A DNA stretch of 64,000 nt, from assembly GCA_016802295.1 (NCBI GenBank), contig JAESIW010000065.1, positions 124,001-188,000 on the forward strand. The letters run 5' to 3'. Under the pieces are notes generated by a model. The model made no database searches. It worked only from the letters and a program-made list of their open reading frames with translations, and had not been told where the DNA came from. Origin of the DNA: Brachionus rotundiformis (Eukaryota; Rotifera; Eurotatoria; Ploima; Brachionidae). A program made the position numbers and the translations under genes. This document shows positions 1-13,670 of the stretch, one piece after another. The first letter of the stretch is position 1; every line of letters begins with the position of its first letter.

Positions 1-2754
1 TTTTAAATTTATTTATATGATTAAAAATTTATTGAGTAAATACTTATTGGATAATTGAAATTTATGTCAAAATACAATGGGTAAACATACTTTGTTGTGA
101 TTTGTAATTAATTTTTAAAATTACACCTATGATTAATTCCTATTGAGTTGGAAATATTGAAAATTCCAATATTTTAAAATACTCATTAATGGAAAAATAT
201 TATTTATATAGAGTTAAAAGTCGCCAAAAACTCGATTGAAGCCAAAGTATAATAAATAATGTCTACTTTTTTAGTCTGTCTTAAAAAAATTAATCAACCA
301 TAAAGCATTTTAAGTATAATCGATCAAAAATAAATAAAATATTGAAATAATTCACCTTCAAAAATTTTTAAACACTTTACAAATGGTTGAATAAAAAATA
401 GTAAAAAATATAAAAAAATCAAGTTCAAAAATTTTGTATATTCAATGAAAAAAACATGTGAAAATCTTGTCAAAAAATGAGAAATTATGAGTTTAATCAC
501 TGATTACAAATGGTTGTCCATAATGGAACTATAATTTTGAATTTGTACTCGAAGACAATAAATATAAATTACAACATCAGTTTTATTTATCAACTTACAC
601 TACAGCTACAGGAAAAATAAATATTTGAAAAAAAAATAAATGAAATGTAGCTAATGAGTCATTAGAGCGAATTAAATCGAATAACTTAATTGATCAGAAA
701 ACAGTTAAATAGCTCAATGGAATACTGAGTGTCTAAATTTATCAAGATTAAGGTGCTTAGAACAAATTTTTGTTTTTAATTTTTCTAAAATCTAAAAACA
801 ACCTGTCTATTTACTACATTTATCCAAACTGAGCTACACTAGAGATCTTTGCATCGATTAAGCTATGTTTTTTTTAGAAAAGTCTATGATTATCTTATAG
901 AAAAAAACAGCTATTTTTGATTGATAATAGTTTAAAATTTGAATATAATTAAGTTATGTAATACTTATAATTGATAATGGTTTTTTTTATGATAAAAGTT
1001 TATGCTGATTGAAATGTTATTTGAGAAAAAAATCCAATTAAAATGATCTGGATATTCATTGTTTTGAATAGAAATTAGAAATAGAATCTTAAATTTTTAA
1101 TTTACTTAGAAATAAACATCAAATTGATATAAACAAGAAAAGAATTTTTGCTATTTACCTACTAAAATCTCAAAGAATAACAAAAAAATATTAGTAAGTT
1201 GTATAATTGATTTGTTAAAAGTATCTTAATTACTTAAAAATTAAAAATTTTAAATCAAAATCAAATAGTGAAATATTGAATAAAATTAATTTCTTATTTC
1301 TGCTAATCTTTGCAGTTTTTTGAGGGATTTGTATCTGAAATTCGATCTTGATTATTTAATTAAAGATAAAAATGAAATTTAATATTGAATTTGATTGTAA
1401 ATAGGGTGTCTTTTGTCTGTTAAAGCGTATTTTCTTATTCAATTACAAAAAAAATGATTTTAAAAATGTTTTTAACAGAAAAAATATCTGATTTTTTTAT
1501 TCAATTTATCATAATATCTAGTGCCATAAGACAAGTATTTAATTTAATTTATAATGGGTGAATATTTCTTTCTTGACGAACAATCGGCTATAATGATTAA
1601 AGATATTTCCTAAAAGAAAAATAAATCATAAGTCAAATGATTAGAAATGCATTCTTCTCCTGTACTCATCAAAAATATTTTTTAATAAATAATTGATTAT
1701 TTTTTCCTTTTTGTCAATTTCAATATTTCCGAGATATAAACTTATAGCTTAAAATAGAAAAAAGTGACCGGAATATCAACTTAAGTATTCAGATTGATGA
1801 CTGATTTAAACTTAGAAAAATTAACAAAACAATAAATTCTAATTTAGAAATATTTTGGTTGATGATGATAAAATATATGGTGGATATGCAGTCGATTTTT
1901 ATCCCATATTCTAATAAGTTATAAAATACAAATTGAGTGATACAACGATAAATATAAAGCACCTTTTTTATCAGAATTTCTTGATCTTAAAAAATAAAAG
2001 TTTTGAAATTAATAAATAATTATTTGGCACAAGTTTCATAGCTAATTTAAAATTTGGTTTCGATTAAACATCGGCTGCCAAATACAAATCTTAACTTTAT
2101 CTTAACTTTTCGCAAATAATCTTAATTTTATACTATAAAATAAAATAAGAAAATAATTTAATTATTCCAAGCATTTTTTGATCTAGCAAGAATTGATTTA
2201 TTAAACAAATTCATTTTGTGTTTTTAGAACTTAAATAATTGAATTAATCATTTTTTAAGAAAAAATAAATAGACTTATTTTGACTTGATATTACTGAATT
2301 TTAATTCACATATTTATTACATTTTACTTGGAAAAATTTCAAAATTAAACATAATTCAAATTTTGATTAAACCTATTGCACAATATTTGATTAATTCGAT
2401 ATATTATTTTGGTTTAATCTATTGCTTTTCGTCAGAATTTTAAATAATCCAAAATATAATCCCTTTACAAAATAGACTAAAAACGGTTTAAAAAATTAAT
2501 TACAAATAAGCAAATTTTTTTTTAAAATGAGAAATTAAATATTCATATTATACATATAATTCAAGCTTCTTGAAAAGGTAATTTCTCTTTTTCTTTAAAT
2601 AAATTTAAAAAATATTTGTAAACAAGATTTTAATAAAAATTATCAGACTTAAAAGTCAAATATTGATTTAAACAAAAAGAAAAACTTGTTTATTTATTTT
2701 TATTTGAAAAAATATTAAAGCCTGAAGAAATGATCGTTTTAAAAAAAATAAAAA
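1..2754. other. AT-rich intergenic region, no gene seen
   Basis: Very AT-rich sequence with stops in all frames. I see no protein-like reading frame, RNA gene or repeat array. The right end holds the 3' flank of NPHP4; tttatt motifs near 2690-2705 read as AATAAA-type poly(A) signals on the minus strand. Confidence 0.6.
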
Positions 2755-5700
2755 TTATTTGGTAGATCGATCAAATTTTTGGACATAATGGACTCTTAAG
2801 GCAAACGTCTCTTCATTTGTATCACTTTCATTATTTATGAACACATAAATTTCTACAAAACCTGTAAACGGATTTGGCAAAAAGCGCAGTGCCAGAGTTT
2901 TGTTTTCGTTGGCCGAGAATTTGAGACGTCTTTCTTTAAAAGTTAATAAGTCGTCTCTATTTGTGCTCAAAATAAAAACTCGTTCTGTTGAATAAGGATT
3001 AGTGAAAAGGACTCTTTTTTGTGCTGAAATATTGGCAGATTGACTTGTCGAAATTGGCAAGGTGAGCTCAAAAGCTTTGGAGATAACTGGTGGCTTACAA
3101 TTTACATTAATAAACCATGAATGAACTAGATGTGACATTTCAACATCGACTACATTTAAATAGTAATGCCGTGAGCCTGATTTAGATGGTTGTACGCCAA
3201 CGTTTATCTCTTGTACTGAACTTGCAGGAAGCATAAACTTATCATCTGGTATAGTTGACATTTCATCAGGCAAATTAGCAAAGCATTTAACCAATCTTGA
3301 TGAATTGGTTCCTCTCAAAACCAAGCTAAATCTGCTAGTTTGTCCCAATGAACAAGCTACATCAATTCTTTCAAGCGAATGGACATAAATTTTCCATATT
3401 TGTAACGGTACTGCAAAATATTGGTCTGCATAGATGGCTAAATAGAATTTTTTGACACTTGGTGATGGACCAGTAGCCACTTTAATAAAAATGTCATGTG
3501 GCTCTCCGACAGTGACAGGTCTTGATTCGCAAACAACATCTGGATCACTTGCCCTAACATATATTTGACTTGTTCCTTGATCAACTGCAGTTCCAAATAA
3601 ATTTAAATCACCGGTGTTCAGAGCCGGATTTGAATTAGAGGCCAATACTCGGGCTGATGAAGGAAGTCGAATTGTCTTTTTCAAAAAGGTGTTCTCACAT
3701 TCATTGAAGCGGAATGTTTGATTTACCACGTGAGGTTGTTGATCAATGATAAGGCTTAAAATGGCTATTGGGTTTCCATCATTTGCTCGAAAGTAAATGC
3801 TAGATTTTTTAATTTCATATTTCGGTTTATCTAAAGAAACAAACCGATTTCGGTCAGCTATGTTATTTGATGACTCTACTTTAAATGTTTGATATTTGAA
3901 TGGTATATTTATGGTTTCTTTTGGTCTGAGAAAAACTTGAGGATATTTTATGACAATGTCCTTTTTTTCCCCATTTTCTAATCCTACTGGAATGGCTTCT
4001 TGTTTATGAAACATGTTTTCTTCTATTTGAGTGTAAATTTGATGCAGCAGTTTCAAATGGCGCCATTCTCTGGAATCTGTTACCACTTGAACCTCAGGAT
4101 CATCGATCATGATGGTAACTGTCTGAGCATCGTTGTAAGGATTGGTGATGACAAATTCGAAAAACTCAGTTATTCCAAAATTTGGATATATTGCGTACTC
4201 AGTTGTTATATATTCGTTAAGTTTATTCATTATTTGATCATGTTTTGTTTGATTACGATAAAATTCCATAATTCTTAATTTTTGAATAAAATTTAAAATT
4301 TTTTTGATTATTTTTTTTTGAAATTGGTCATTATTTGGTTAAATTGTCTGCTTAGAGTATTAAAAATAAAATTTTGTTTTTAGAAATGACAATGAAAATT
4401 TAAAATCAGATTTTTTATCTAATAAACCAAAAAAATTTCCATTTTTACAAATTTACTAATTATTTTTTGAGAATGTTGTCTTAAATTTTAAAATCTAGCC
4501 AATTTTTTTTATTTTATGATTTTTTTAATACTCTTAATAGTCTTTTTTCTATTAATTCATAATAAATATTTTCAAGATTAATCTAGAAATATGATAAATA
4601 TCTGCTTTTATCTTTGAACCAAAATAAAATAAAAACCTATTCATTCTTGTCTCAATTTTTGTTTTAAAATTCAAAATTTTTAATGAGAGATTTATATCAA
4701 AATATAAAAATTAAAATATGTACTTCAAATCTTTGTCTCTTTCCTGAATAATTCTTCGTTGATTACCAAATAATTGAGGAGGAATTTCTGAATTTTTTAG
4801 TTTTCTTAAAAGCTCCATTCGATTTAATTTTCTTTTTTTCAATGGATCAATATCTTCATTACCCTAAAATACAGCAAAAGTAAACATTAAAAAAAACAAA
4901 ATAATACAAATAGCTACAGCCAAAGATTTGGATGATTTATTGCTGAGAGCTGCATGAATGTCTTTAAATGTATCAGTCATGTGATGAGCTTTGGAGTAAT
5001 TGTGAGTAATAAATCCCTTAGAATTGGTTTCATCAATCTTTCTTGAGAGTAATTTCTGCTCACCAAATGAATTTATAGAGCTCTTGGAGGCTATAACTCG
5101 GGTATAAGGAATAGCCGGAGCAAGTGAAGTCTCATTGATTGGATCATTTTTGTCTGGTACTGGTGTACCAATATTTCCTATTCGTACATGCAGTAAACCT
5201 TGATATTTGATATGGCTATTGCTCGAATAGGCCATTCCGACTGACCCAGTTCCACTATTAAGCTTAGAGTCATCGTCATATTCAGTGCTTAGTACATCTA
5301 ATTCAAAAGTCGACTGAACAGCCTCTTTTCCTTGACGCAACAGCTCTTTTAACTGCAAGGTACAAGTGCCAATTAAATGCAAAGTATCTGCATCCCATAC
5401 ATCAATAAACATGGCTTGATGAGCTAAATATTGCAAGAATATTCTTTTTTCACCAAATTTTAAATTGGATGGATCGACGCTGTATGAAAGCATATAACCA
5501 GGCGACTCGTTCAAATTGTTTGTTTCGGTGTCTACAAACTTTAAAATAAATGGTGTACTATTCGATGATAGTGTATAATCTTCAATTATTTTGTCAAGTT
5601 TTAATTTTGGAGTTTTAAATTCAGGAAAGCGATAAAATTGGAATGTAAGAAAAATATTTTTTGGTTTAAGTTCAGATGTGTTGTTTTTGCGCGCCTCAAG

Positions 5701-7825
5701 TGTGCGCGAAAAGGCCAAAAATTGGAAAATAATTTGATTCTGGGCTAGCATGTCCGATTCCTCTTTTTGTAAGTCAAATTGAAGAAATGAGGTTGAGTCT
5801 AGTACATGGGCAGGTTTGCCAAAGCGGTCCAAAATAGAAGGAAAATTAGCACTATTCAATTTTGCATAAGCTGCTCGGGACATAGTTCTGCCTCCTATTT
5901 GGCCTGGACTCAAAGCCAATATAGGCTGGTGCAAAGCTGGGTTGTGAATTGGATACAATTCAATGCTGCCTTGGAACAAACCTGACAGTCTTTGTGACTC
6001 AGAAGCCCTTTGTATTAGCTGACTCATCAGCAAATTACCTTCAGGTGTTTGAAAATTTTGGTCTAAATTAGGCATCATTGAGCTATACATGTCATAAACA
6101 GCTTTTTGTTGGGTATCATTTAATTTTTGTGAAGCTTTAAATTTTTGGATATTTGCCTTAGACTTAATGTCTGGTTCGGACTCGAATTCTGGTTCAAAAT
6201 CGGGCCGACTCTTGAAATTTACTTCATTTCCTTTACGAATATCGAACACAATTCGGCCATAAGCCGATTTTGAAGACTGTTCATCTTGCATTCTGGTATC
6301 TGGTCGCTTGAAAACCAATCGCTGTCCTGGATTGGCTGCCTCAAAATTCGAGCCAAACATGTTAATTTCAATTCTATTTTGGTCTAATTTGTTCAGATTG
6401 TCCGTGAACGGACAGTAAGCTGCCCATCTAATTAGAACATAATGTGTTTCGAATCTTTTTTTTACTAATTGAGAATTTTTGTTTTTAGGATCCTTGTCAA
6501 TTTGGACCTGAATAGGCACATTAATTACATACTCAACTTCGAATACAATGGCACACAGAGAATCCTCAAATACTTGGTCTAATACCACGCTATTTCTCAT
6601 TTTAAGTCTTGTAGCATTGCTTTAAAAAGATAATTAAGATTGACAGATAGTTATTTGTTAATCAAGTATTACGAGGCATTTTCCGGATCTGCTTCATTAT
6701 TTTTTGGTCTAAGGCTGCTCTTAAGACTAAGTCTTTTACTGCTAAGAAATTGAGATGATTTTTGCAAAAACTTGGCATCATCAATTGACAATTCAGCCAC
6801 ATATGGTTCGTGTATATATCTCCAACCATTGTGAATTCCAATCTTAATTAAACCAATTTAATTTTGATTTTAGAAAAAATAAGTTTCAGTCTTTCTACTT
6901 TCAGTCTTCGTTCAATGATTGAGATCATGCTTGGCTCAATTTTTATGTTATCCCATAGTGATTTATCTTGAGCTATCAATTGACAAAATTCGTTTTCAAA
7001 TTTATTTACATTTGGATGTAGATTAATGAACAAATCGTCAATAATTACCGAAACTTGTGGCACAAATCTTGGTTTTTCCAATGATGCTAAATTTTTATTT
7101 ATTTTAAAATATTAAAGTTTTCTTAACTTTAAATTTTTTGATGACTTAATTTTAAACTTACATTTGACTGAAGAATCGGTGAATATTCCACCAATACGTT
7201 CCAATCTTCCAAGAAAAACATTTTCTGGCAGGAAATTTTTTACAATGGACAGCTTTTTTTTTAAAAAATTGTAATTCAAATACAATCCAGAATTTTCTTT
7301 CAGTTGTGGACAGTTTTCAAATGGTTCTTCCATAAAGAAAATAGCTCTTGGAGTTCCGTGATAAAATCCAAGACGTCTGTTTGTTTCGTTATTTGATGCA
7401 AATGGACGGAAAAAAGTCCATCCTAAGCTTTTTGGTCGCTCACTAAGATTAATGACAATTTCTATAAGGATCAGAATATGGTTGTCTTTGAGAGCTGTGG
7501 AAAAATAACAAGACTCATTTAAGTCCAATTTTCCACTTGATTTGTTTACTTTTTTGCCAGGACTAGCCCAAGTATTGCCGTAAAAGCGCTTATAGCTTGC
7601 ATCAAACAAGCTAAAATTTAAATTTATCTTTGTATTTTGCTCTGCTTCTTGAAGTTTAAGAGAAATTCCCTCAATTGAATTACTTTCAATACAAAAAAAT
7701 TCAACTGGTAAATTTTTTTCATTAATCTCTTCCAAACGGGCCTCATGAGGACTTAGAATTTTAGAAGCATGCCCAAAGAAATAATCTTTCCAATCGCTCA
7801 TCGAATCCAGTATTTTATCATCCAT
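2755..7825 (-). CDS. NPHP4: Nephrocystin-4 (NPHP4), complete six-exon gene
   Basis: Nephrocystin-4 is a structural protein of the ciliary transition zone that works with NPHP1 and RPGRIP1L. Exons in coding order are 7825-7162, 7086-6899, 6842-6673, 6619-4918, 4863-4724 and 4273-2755. Joined, they keep one frame and give 1460 codons, close to the human protein (about 1426). Matching blocks run from N to C terminus: SDWKDYFF at the start, DDLFINLHP in exon 2, ERRLK/IGIHNG across the exon 2-3 junction, KEESDML and LTFQFYRFPEF in exon 4, and GITEFFEFVI, QPHVVNQTFRF, FIKVATGPSP and VLRGTNSSR in exon 6. The last exon is the conserved region with Ig/MSP-like domains. Four introns are 53-75 bp; the last is 450 bp. 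The ATG at 7825 is the first in frame and aligns with the family start. No broken segment is seen. Confidence 0.95.
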
Positions 7826-10800
7826 TTTCTATGTATTAGATTTTTTTTAATAGCAAAATATTTTTCAATTTTTTAATTCTCTAAACATTTTTTCTCGTTG
7901 CTTGGCAACCATTCTAATCGAAATAACCACTACATATGGTTCTACAAAGGCCTAAAATTTATCAAATCATTAGTCTCATAATTTAGAGCAATTTTAATTC
8001 TGAAAAGTAGTTAAAAATATTGGTGACTAGTTATTTTTTCAAAAACTTTATTCAAGAGAAGATTATTAAAAGCATGAGATTAGACACTGCGCTATCACAC
8101 GATAATTTTTCTAAATTTGTTTTTTAATTTTTATGATATAGACAACAAATTAAAAGCGGCAATTTTTTAAAATATCTTATAGTCCATATTTTAGTTTTTT
8201 GTTATAAAATGACTAGTTGAATAAAATTCTGAAATTTAGAAAATAAATTAAATATCAAATCAAATTTTTTCTTTTGCATAATTAAATTTAATATTTTAAT
8301 TATTTTGATTTTTATTGAATTTTACAATACTATAATAGCACAATTCTAATTCTAATTTGTTATTTTAAATTTAATTCAATTTATGGAAAATTTATTTTCT
8401 AATTAAGGAATTTTCTAGAAATTTTAATTTTTGTCTCTGATAAAAATTCACTTTTCAGATATCATAAAACTAAAATTTTTGTTTCATCAAAAAAAATTTG
8501 GGAAAGGTCCAGAGTTCTTTTTATTCTCATTGCCTAATAGCAATGGTCTTAATTTAAAATTTCGAATTTGGATCTTAATTGTTATTTACAAAATTTTAAC
8601 AAATGCCTTATAGATTAAGGAATTTTTGAGTAAACAAAATTAAATAGATGCAAAAAAGACATGAACAAATATTTAAGGCAAAATATTTATCTTAGACTAT
8701 CTATTTTTTAACAACTTTCTCTTAATGTTTGAAAATTCTATTAATTTCTTTCTATCTTATGTTTGTCTTTAATCGCTAAGCGGTAAAGTAGATAAGATCA
8801 ATTCTAAGATCCACTCCAAGTGACTTAAGGACTTTCTCAAACTATTTAAATAAATTAAAAAATACATTATCAATAAATTAAATTTATAAATTTGATTTTT
8901 ATTTTATTGATTTGATTCATAAATTTCAGAATAACATCTTTTTATTTGCAAATTTTATTTTTAGATAATATTTTTACTAAAATTCAAATCATTCTTCAGT
9001 TAAATAAGAATCAAAAGCTAAACGTATAGCTTATTTTTTATTTTTATCTAAATTAAAATATTTAAATCTTTTTTAAGATAGTAGATGTTAATAATTTCAA
9101 TTTCCGAATAATTCCTTTAAGAATTATTAAATCGAAACATTATCCAAAAATCATATTTTTGATTTGTTTAAGATTGCTTTTCAGAAAGTGTTTTAGTTCA
9201 TCTTGAAGCTTATTTTTTAAAAATTTGTTCTTATAAAAAGATATTTTTTGCTTGCATAGATAAATATTTTACTTTTATAAAGCATCTAAAATTTGAAAAA
9301 AATATACAACTATCTTGAGCAATAAGATGATGCAATAAATGCTTACGATATATTAGTTCGTTAGTAGAAACTTTATGATAAAGATCAGAAAGTATAAAAT
9401 AATTTTTCTTAAATCTTTTTTATAATTTTGATATTGAAATCAATAATATTTCTTATGAAGGTCAAAATATATAAACAATATATGAATATATATTTTCCAT
9501 GCATGGAAAGATATTTTATTGTTTTTTAAAGGCAAAATAAATTTAAAACCTTTTTGAATGAATAGATATTTCGAGATTTTTTGACATAGATAAACGTATA
9601 TTTTTCTTTTTAGTAATTATAATCTAATATCAAAATAAAAAGCCATCATATATCAAAAAAGTCTTTAATTATAGTTAATTAAAGCTATAGATTAATAGGG
9701 ATCAGTTTCATGTAATTTTTGCTTTTAAGAATCGTGACAAGCTCAAATTAGACTACTTGATTCGTAATTTGGTAGAAATGATTTCAAGACATATTAAATT
9801 TTAAAAATATATTTTTTTTTAAGAATCATAAATGTTTACCTTTGTTCGAAACATTTAAGAGTGTAGCAGTGTTAACTGAGAGAAATGTTTCATTTAACTA
9901 TTAATCATCAATTTTTAATAAAAAAATAGTCAGTTAAATATTCTGCTATGATTCTTATTTTTTTCTATGTAGGTGGTTTTTTTTAGGTTATCAAATCATA
10001 TATTGTTTCAAAGCGGAAATATTATGAGCTTAACCAAAGAGAAAACGATAAACTAATGTAAATTTGTTAATATTAAAGTAGGCAGCTTTATGAGAATTAG
10101 TTTTCACCGTTTTACATTTTTCCTTTCTATGGGTTCTTATATGACAACCATGTAATTTTCAAATTTTAATCTAATTGTTGAAAAACAACAGATATATTAA
10201 ATATTCACATTTAAAAATATCATATGATTTTATTTTAGATAAATTTATCTTATTTTATGGACAATCAGGGCGTTATTTATTTTTAATCAAAGGGCGATAT
10301 ATGTAAACAATAATGTAAATTTAAGCATTAATTAAATAAATTATTTATCAACGAATTATGCATATTCTATTTGTTTAAAAAGTAGATAAAAAAATTAATT
10401 AATTAGCTATTATTGATATTATGTGAAACTAGACCTTTTAAATAGTCTATATTTAATAAATGAGCGGAGTTTTTTATTTATTTGAGCGCCTAAAATCAAG
10501 ACTTGATTACTCTCTATCGAGTATGTATTTAAAGCGTTGTTTCTAAATTTCTAAATCGTGCTCAAGCATTGTTTAAATTGACGTGTTCTATGAACGTGTT
10601 GAAAATATAAAATAAGACAAAATTTGTGCCATATGTGGGTGTACATAGACCGGGGTCTTTTCTCTCTGTGCAAATAGCTCACACGCATATAAATGAATTA
10701 AGCTAACAACAAGAAAATATAGAAAACAGAGGAGGGGAGTTCGAAGTCGATTTTTTTACTATAAATAGAAAGAAATTTTGTCGATTGAAAACACAAAAAA

Positions 10801-10961
10801 ACTAAACTATAGCATAGAATTTCTTATTGGCGAAGGGTACTCTCTCTCTCTCTCCCTCTTAATCTCGTCGGACTTTTTAAGTTTCATTTTCATAAATTAT
10901 GTTAATTAAATGACCTAAATTCGTCAGTTAATTTCGAATAATTAATTTGTGTTATTCAAAG
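7826..10961. other. Intergenic region upstream of NPHP4 and TBPL1
   Basis: About 3.1 kb between two divergent genes. No convincing ORF: the 60-codon frame at 8431-8613 is Ile/Lys/Phe-rich and looks like chance. Base composition becomes less AT-biased after about 10,480, towards TBPL1, where promoter and 5' UTR are expected. A pyrimidine tract lies at 10840-10860. Confidence 0.55.
10840..10860 (+). repeat. CT-rich tract upstream of TBPL1
   Basis: An uninterrupted CT dinucleotide run followed by a short C/T tail, about 100 bp before the TBPL1 start codon. It could be a GAGA-type promoter element or the pyrimidine tract of a 5' UTR splice site; the sequence alone does not decide. Confidence 0.6.
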
Positions 10962-11912
10962 ATGAGTGATTTAGCTGAAAAGTTGAAGAAAAAATATGCA
11001 GTTCTAAACTCAGAGAGTAATGTTAAATCACCAGAAGTGGGCCTCGACTTGTACATAAGCAATGTAGTCTGCTCGTACTCGACGCGGTGCCACCTGAATC
11101 TAAAGCGGATAGCAATGCAAGGCATGCACGTTGAGTACAGACGCGAGAACAACATGGTCAATATGAGACTGAGGAAGCCGACTAGCACGGCCAGCATATG
11201 GTCGTCGGGAAAGATAACCTGCACTGGTGCCACCACTGAGCTAGACGCGTACAAAGCCGCCAGACGCATTTGTAGACAGCTACAAAAAATGAAGTTCAAA
11301 GTGAAACTGGCCAATTATCGAGTGGTCAATGTACTGGCCACTAGCAGCGCCAATTTTGACATTGACCTGAACAAACTGGCCGACGAGTACAGACAAGAGT
11401 GCTCGTATGAGCCCGAGCTGCATCCCGGAGCCACTTTTCGCATTAAGCAGTACAAATGCACTCTCAAGCTGTTCACCACCGGGAGCATTACACTCACCGC
11501 TCCTAATGTTCTCAACGCCCAAAAGTCCATCGATTTTATCCATCCCATCCTGGTCAAGTGCAAACGTCAGCCATCAGAGCCAGCTCCTAAACAAGACAAC
11601 TACTTGATCACAACCCCACTCACTCTGACAGCTCCTGTTTGTTTAAATGCCCCGACCATTATCAATTTGAACAAAAACGACAACTATTTGACTTCGTCAT
11701 CCTCCTCATTGTCCAACGACTCGTTCACTTCGACCATACCCGCGTCCGTCAATGCCTCAAACACTCTTAACTCTTTTAGTCTACAAACAATCAATCATCC
11801 TCATTACTACACCAACCACAATTTTAGTCACTTCAACCATCTAAATCATCACAATCATTTCTACACCGATAATCTTATCATAGACAACGTTTATGAGGAT
11901 TTTTTACAATGA
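10962..11912 (+). CDS. TBPL1: TBP-like factor (TBPL1/TLF/TRF2), intronless
   Basis: A TATA-box-binding-protein-related factor that supports transcription from TATA-less promoters with TFIIA and TFIIB. The core covers residues 27-200 of 316. Diagnostic strings are ISNVVCSYSTRCHLNLKRIA, SIWSSGKITCTGATTE, VVNVLA, SYEPELHPGATFRI and FTTGSITLTAPNV; SSGKI and STGSIT sit in the two TBP half-repeats, and TRCHLNL is typical of TLF rather than TBP. Residues 201-316 form a low-complexity tail rich in Ser, Thr, Asn and His, absent from the human protein of about 186 residues. The ATG at 10962 is used; an upstream in-frame TTG at 10947 is not a start. The gene has no intron and is clearly richer in G and C than its surroundings. 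A poly(A) signal is at 12337-12342. Confidence 0.94.
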   Translation: MSDLAEKLKKKYAVLNSESNVKSPEVGLDLYISNVVCSYSTRCHLNLKRIAMQGMHVEYRRENNMVNMRLRKPTSTASIWSSGKITCTGATTELDAYKAARRICRQLQKMKFKVKLANYRVVNVLATSSANFDIDLNKLADEYRQECSYEPELHPGATFRIKQYKCTLKLFTTGSITLTAPNVLNAQKSIDFIHPILVKCKRQPSEPAPKQDNYLITTPLTLTAPVCLNAPTIINLNKNDNYLTSSSSSLSNDSFTSTIPASVNASNTLNSFSLQTINHPHYYTNHNFSHFNHLNHHNHFYTDNLIIDNVYEDFLQ

Positions 11913-13670
11913 GTATATACTCGTCATTAGTATATGCATGGCAATCATGAGTGCTTGTGCGTGAATGTCAGGGTACAGTGTGCATGAATGTGTCTGTGTG
12001 TGCGTGTGTTACTGTGTGTGTGTGTGTATGTGTGTACATATTGAAGCGAGAGAGAATTTTTTTAAGTTGAAAGTCTATTTATGCTTAAACTTAATTGTAC
12101 AAAAAACTAGAGGAATTGTGTTATTAATTATCATTGTTGTAAAGCCGTCAACAACTAAAAAAATACAAGACGTGTTTGTAAGCGGGTTATAAAACAAAAA
12201 ATATGTTGAAATTAATTATTTAACCATGTATTAGTATTTGTTTTGTTCCTCACTTTATCTTTCTATCTGAATTATTCATTTCATAACTGTTCAAATTTGT
12301 TTTTTTTTTTTAATTATTAACAAAGAAATATATTTAAATAAAATTTTAAAATGCTAATTTAGTGTTTTTTAAATTAATTTGCTTTCTAAACACCAAACTC
12401 AGTCTGATATAGCTTTTTACTGTTCACGACCAAAGTATTCAGGTATTTTCTGACTATGAAATGTGATGACTAAAATTTTGTCAAATCTGTCAAACTGAAG
12501 TTAATGATATAATCAAAATGATGATGCTCAGAAATTATTATAAAAATATGCTTAAATAAATATTTTGTGTCTAAAATTATTTGTTGCCGAATCACACTTT
12601 CAAAGTAAACATTCAATGTTAAATTTAATTTTATATGTCAGCAAATTTCTGCAAAAATATTATGCATACAAAATTTTGCACAATTTATGATTAAAAACAT
12701 AAATTTCTATATCTCGTTAAAATTTATAAAAATAATTTCTGAGCATGATAAATTTAATTTGATCATAAACTTAATATGTGCCAAAATTATCTTATTAGGA
12801 AAATAAAGCTTTTAAAAAGTGTACAACAAACTTATTCATCCGTTTGATAGACAGTTTAAGCTACCGTTAGTTTAAACAGATACATACATCAAGACATCTT
12901 TATGCACAATAAATATCACAAATAAATTTGCTTAATTATCCTTTATTATTCTCTTTAATATGAATAGATCTTTTAAATTCTTGCTACGAACAAAGAGTCG
13001 GTTGAACTAAATTTCAATTTAATTAATTAAACGAATAGATTAATGGTTTGTAAACGATTTGGGACAGTTTAAATTTATTTTGTGATTCTTTAATTTAAAA
13101 ATATAATGGGTACCTTGTCGTTAATACGATTATTTAAAATTGTAAAAGATTATAGCAATTATTTTTATAAATCATATTATAAATCATTTATATTTAAGTT
13201 TTTGTTTTGAATTAGCCAAAATATATAAAATAATCTGAAAGCTTAACAAAATTGTTATTTATTCATGACATACAAGCATTTTTAATACGGTGCTCAATCA
13301 AATAATTAATGATCATAAAAATAATAAAAAATAATACAAAAACGTAAATTAAATTGAAAAATAACAAAAATAGCAATAGAAAAAATTTCATAATGATGAT
13401 TAGAAAATTTTTGTTTAATTTCGTTTCTAATTTAAATTATTTATTTGATAAAATAAAATTAAAAAAATTTAATTATGAGTCATAATTAAATAGGTCTGAA
13501 ATTATGTCAATTAAATTTTCGAATAGGTGAGAGACACGTGTTTAGTAATTTTTGAAGTTAAATCATAAAAATATTTTTTGATAATTTTGAGAAATGTATT
13601 ATTTAAAATTGCTTTTTAATTATAAAAGCAATTAAATAAATTTTTTGAGTGCTTAATAAAAAAAATTTAT
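11913..13670. other. TBPL1 3' UTR and intergenic region
   Basis: The first 430 bp is probably the TBPL1 3' UTR, ending near AATAAA at 12337-12342. It contains a TG microsatellite. The rest is AT-rich with no gene seen. The minus-strand UNC-93 gene ends at 13671, so the two genes converge here. Confidence 0.55.
11989..12036 (+). repeat. TG microsatellite in the TBPL1 3' UTR
   Basis: An imperfect (TG)n tract with single-base interruptions, just after the TBPL1 stop. A frame reading through it (11965-12192) is caused by the repeat and is not a gene. Confidence 0.85.

Noticed and set aside
4000..4278. Plus-strand 92-codon frame
   Set aside because: Antisense shadow of the last NPHP4 exon.
2755..6600. 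Two or more separate genes on the minus strand (504- and 578-codon frames)
   Set aside because: Both match consecutive parts of NPHP4 and join, with four more exons, into one frame of 1460 codons.
8431..8613. 60-codon frame
   Set aside because: Low-complexity Ile/Lys/Phe composition; expected by chance in DNA this AT-rich.
10952..11607. Several overlapping frames on both strands inside TBPL1
   Set aside because: Shadows made possible by the higher GC of TBPL1; only the TBP-like frame has family motifs.
11965..12192. 75-codon Cys/Val-rich frame
   Set aside because: Produced by the TG microsatellite in the 3' UTR.
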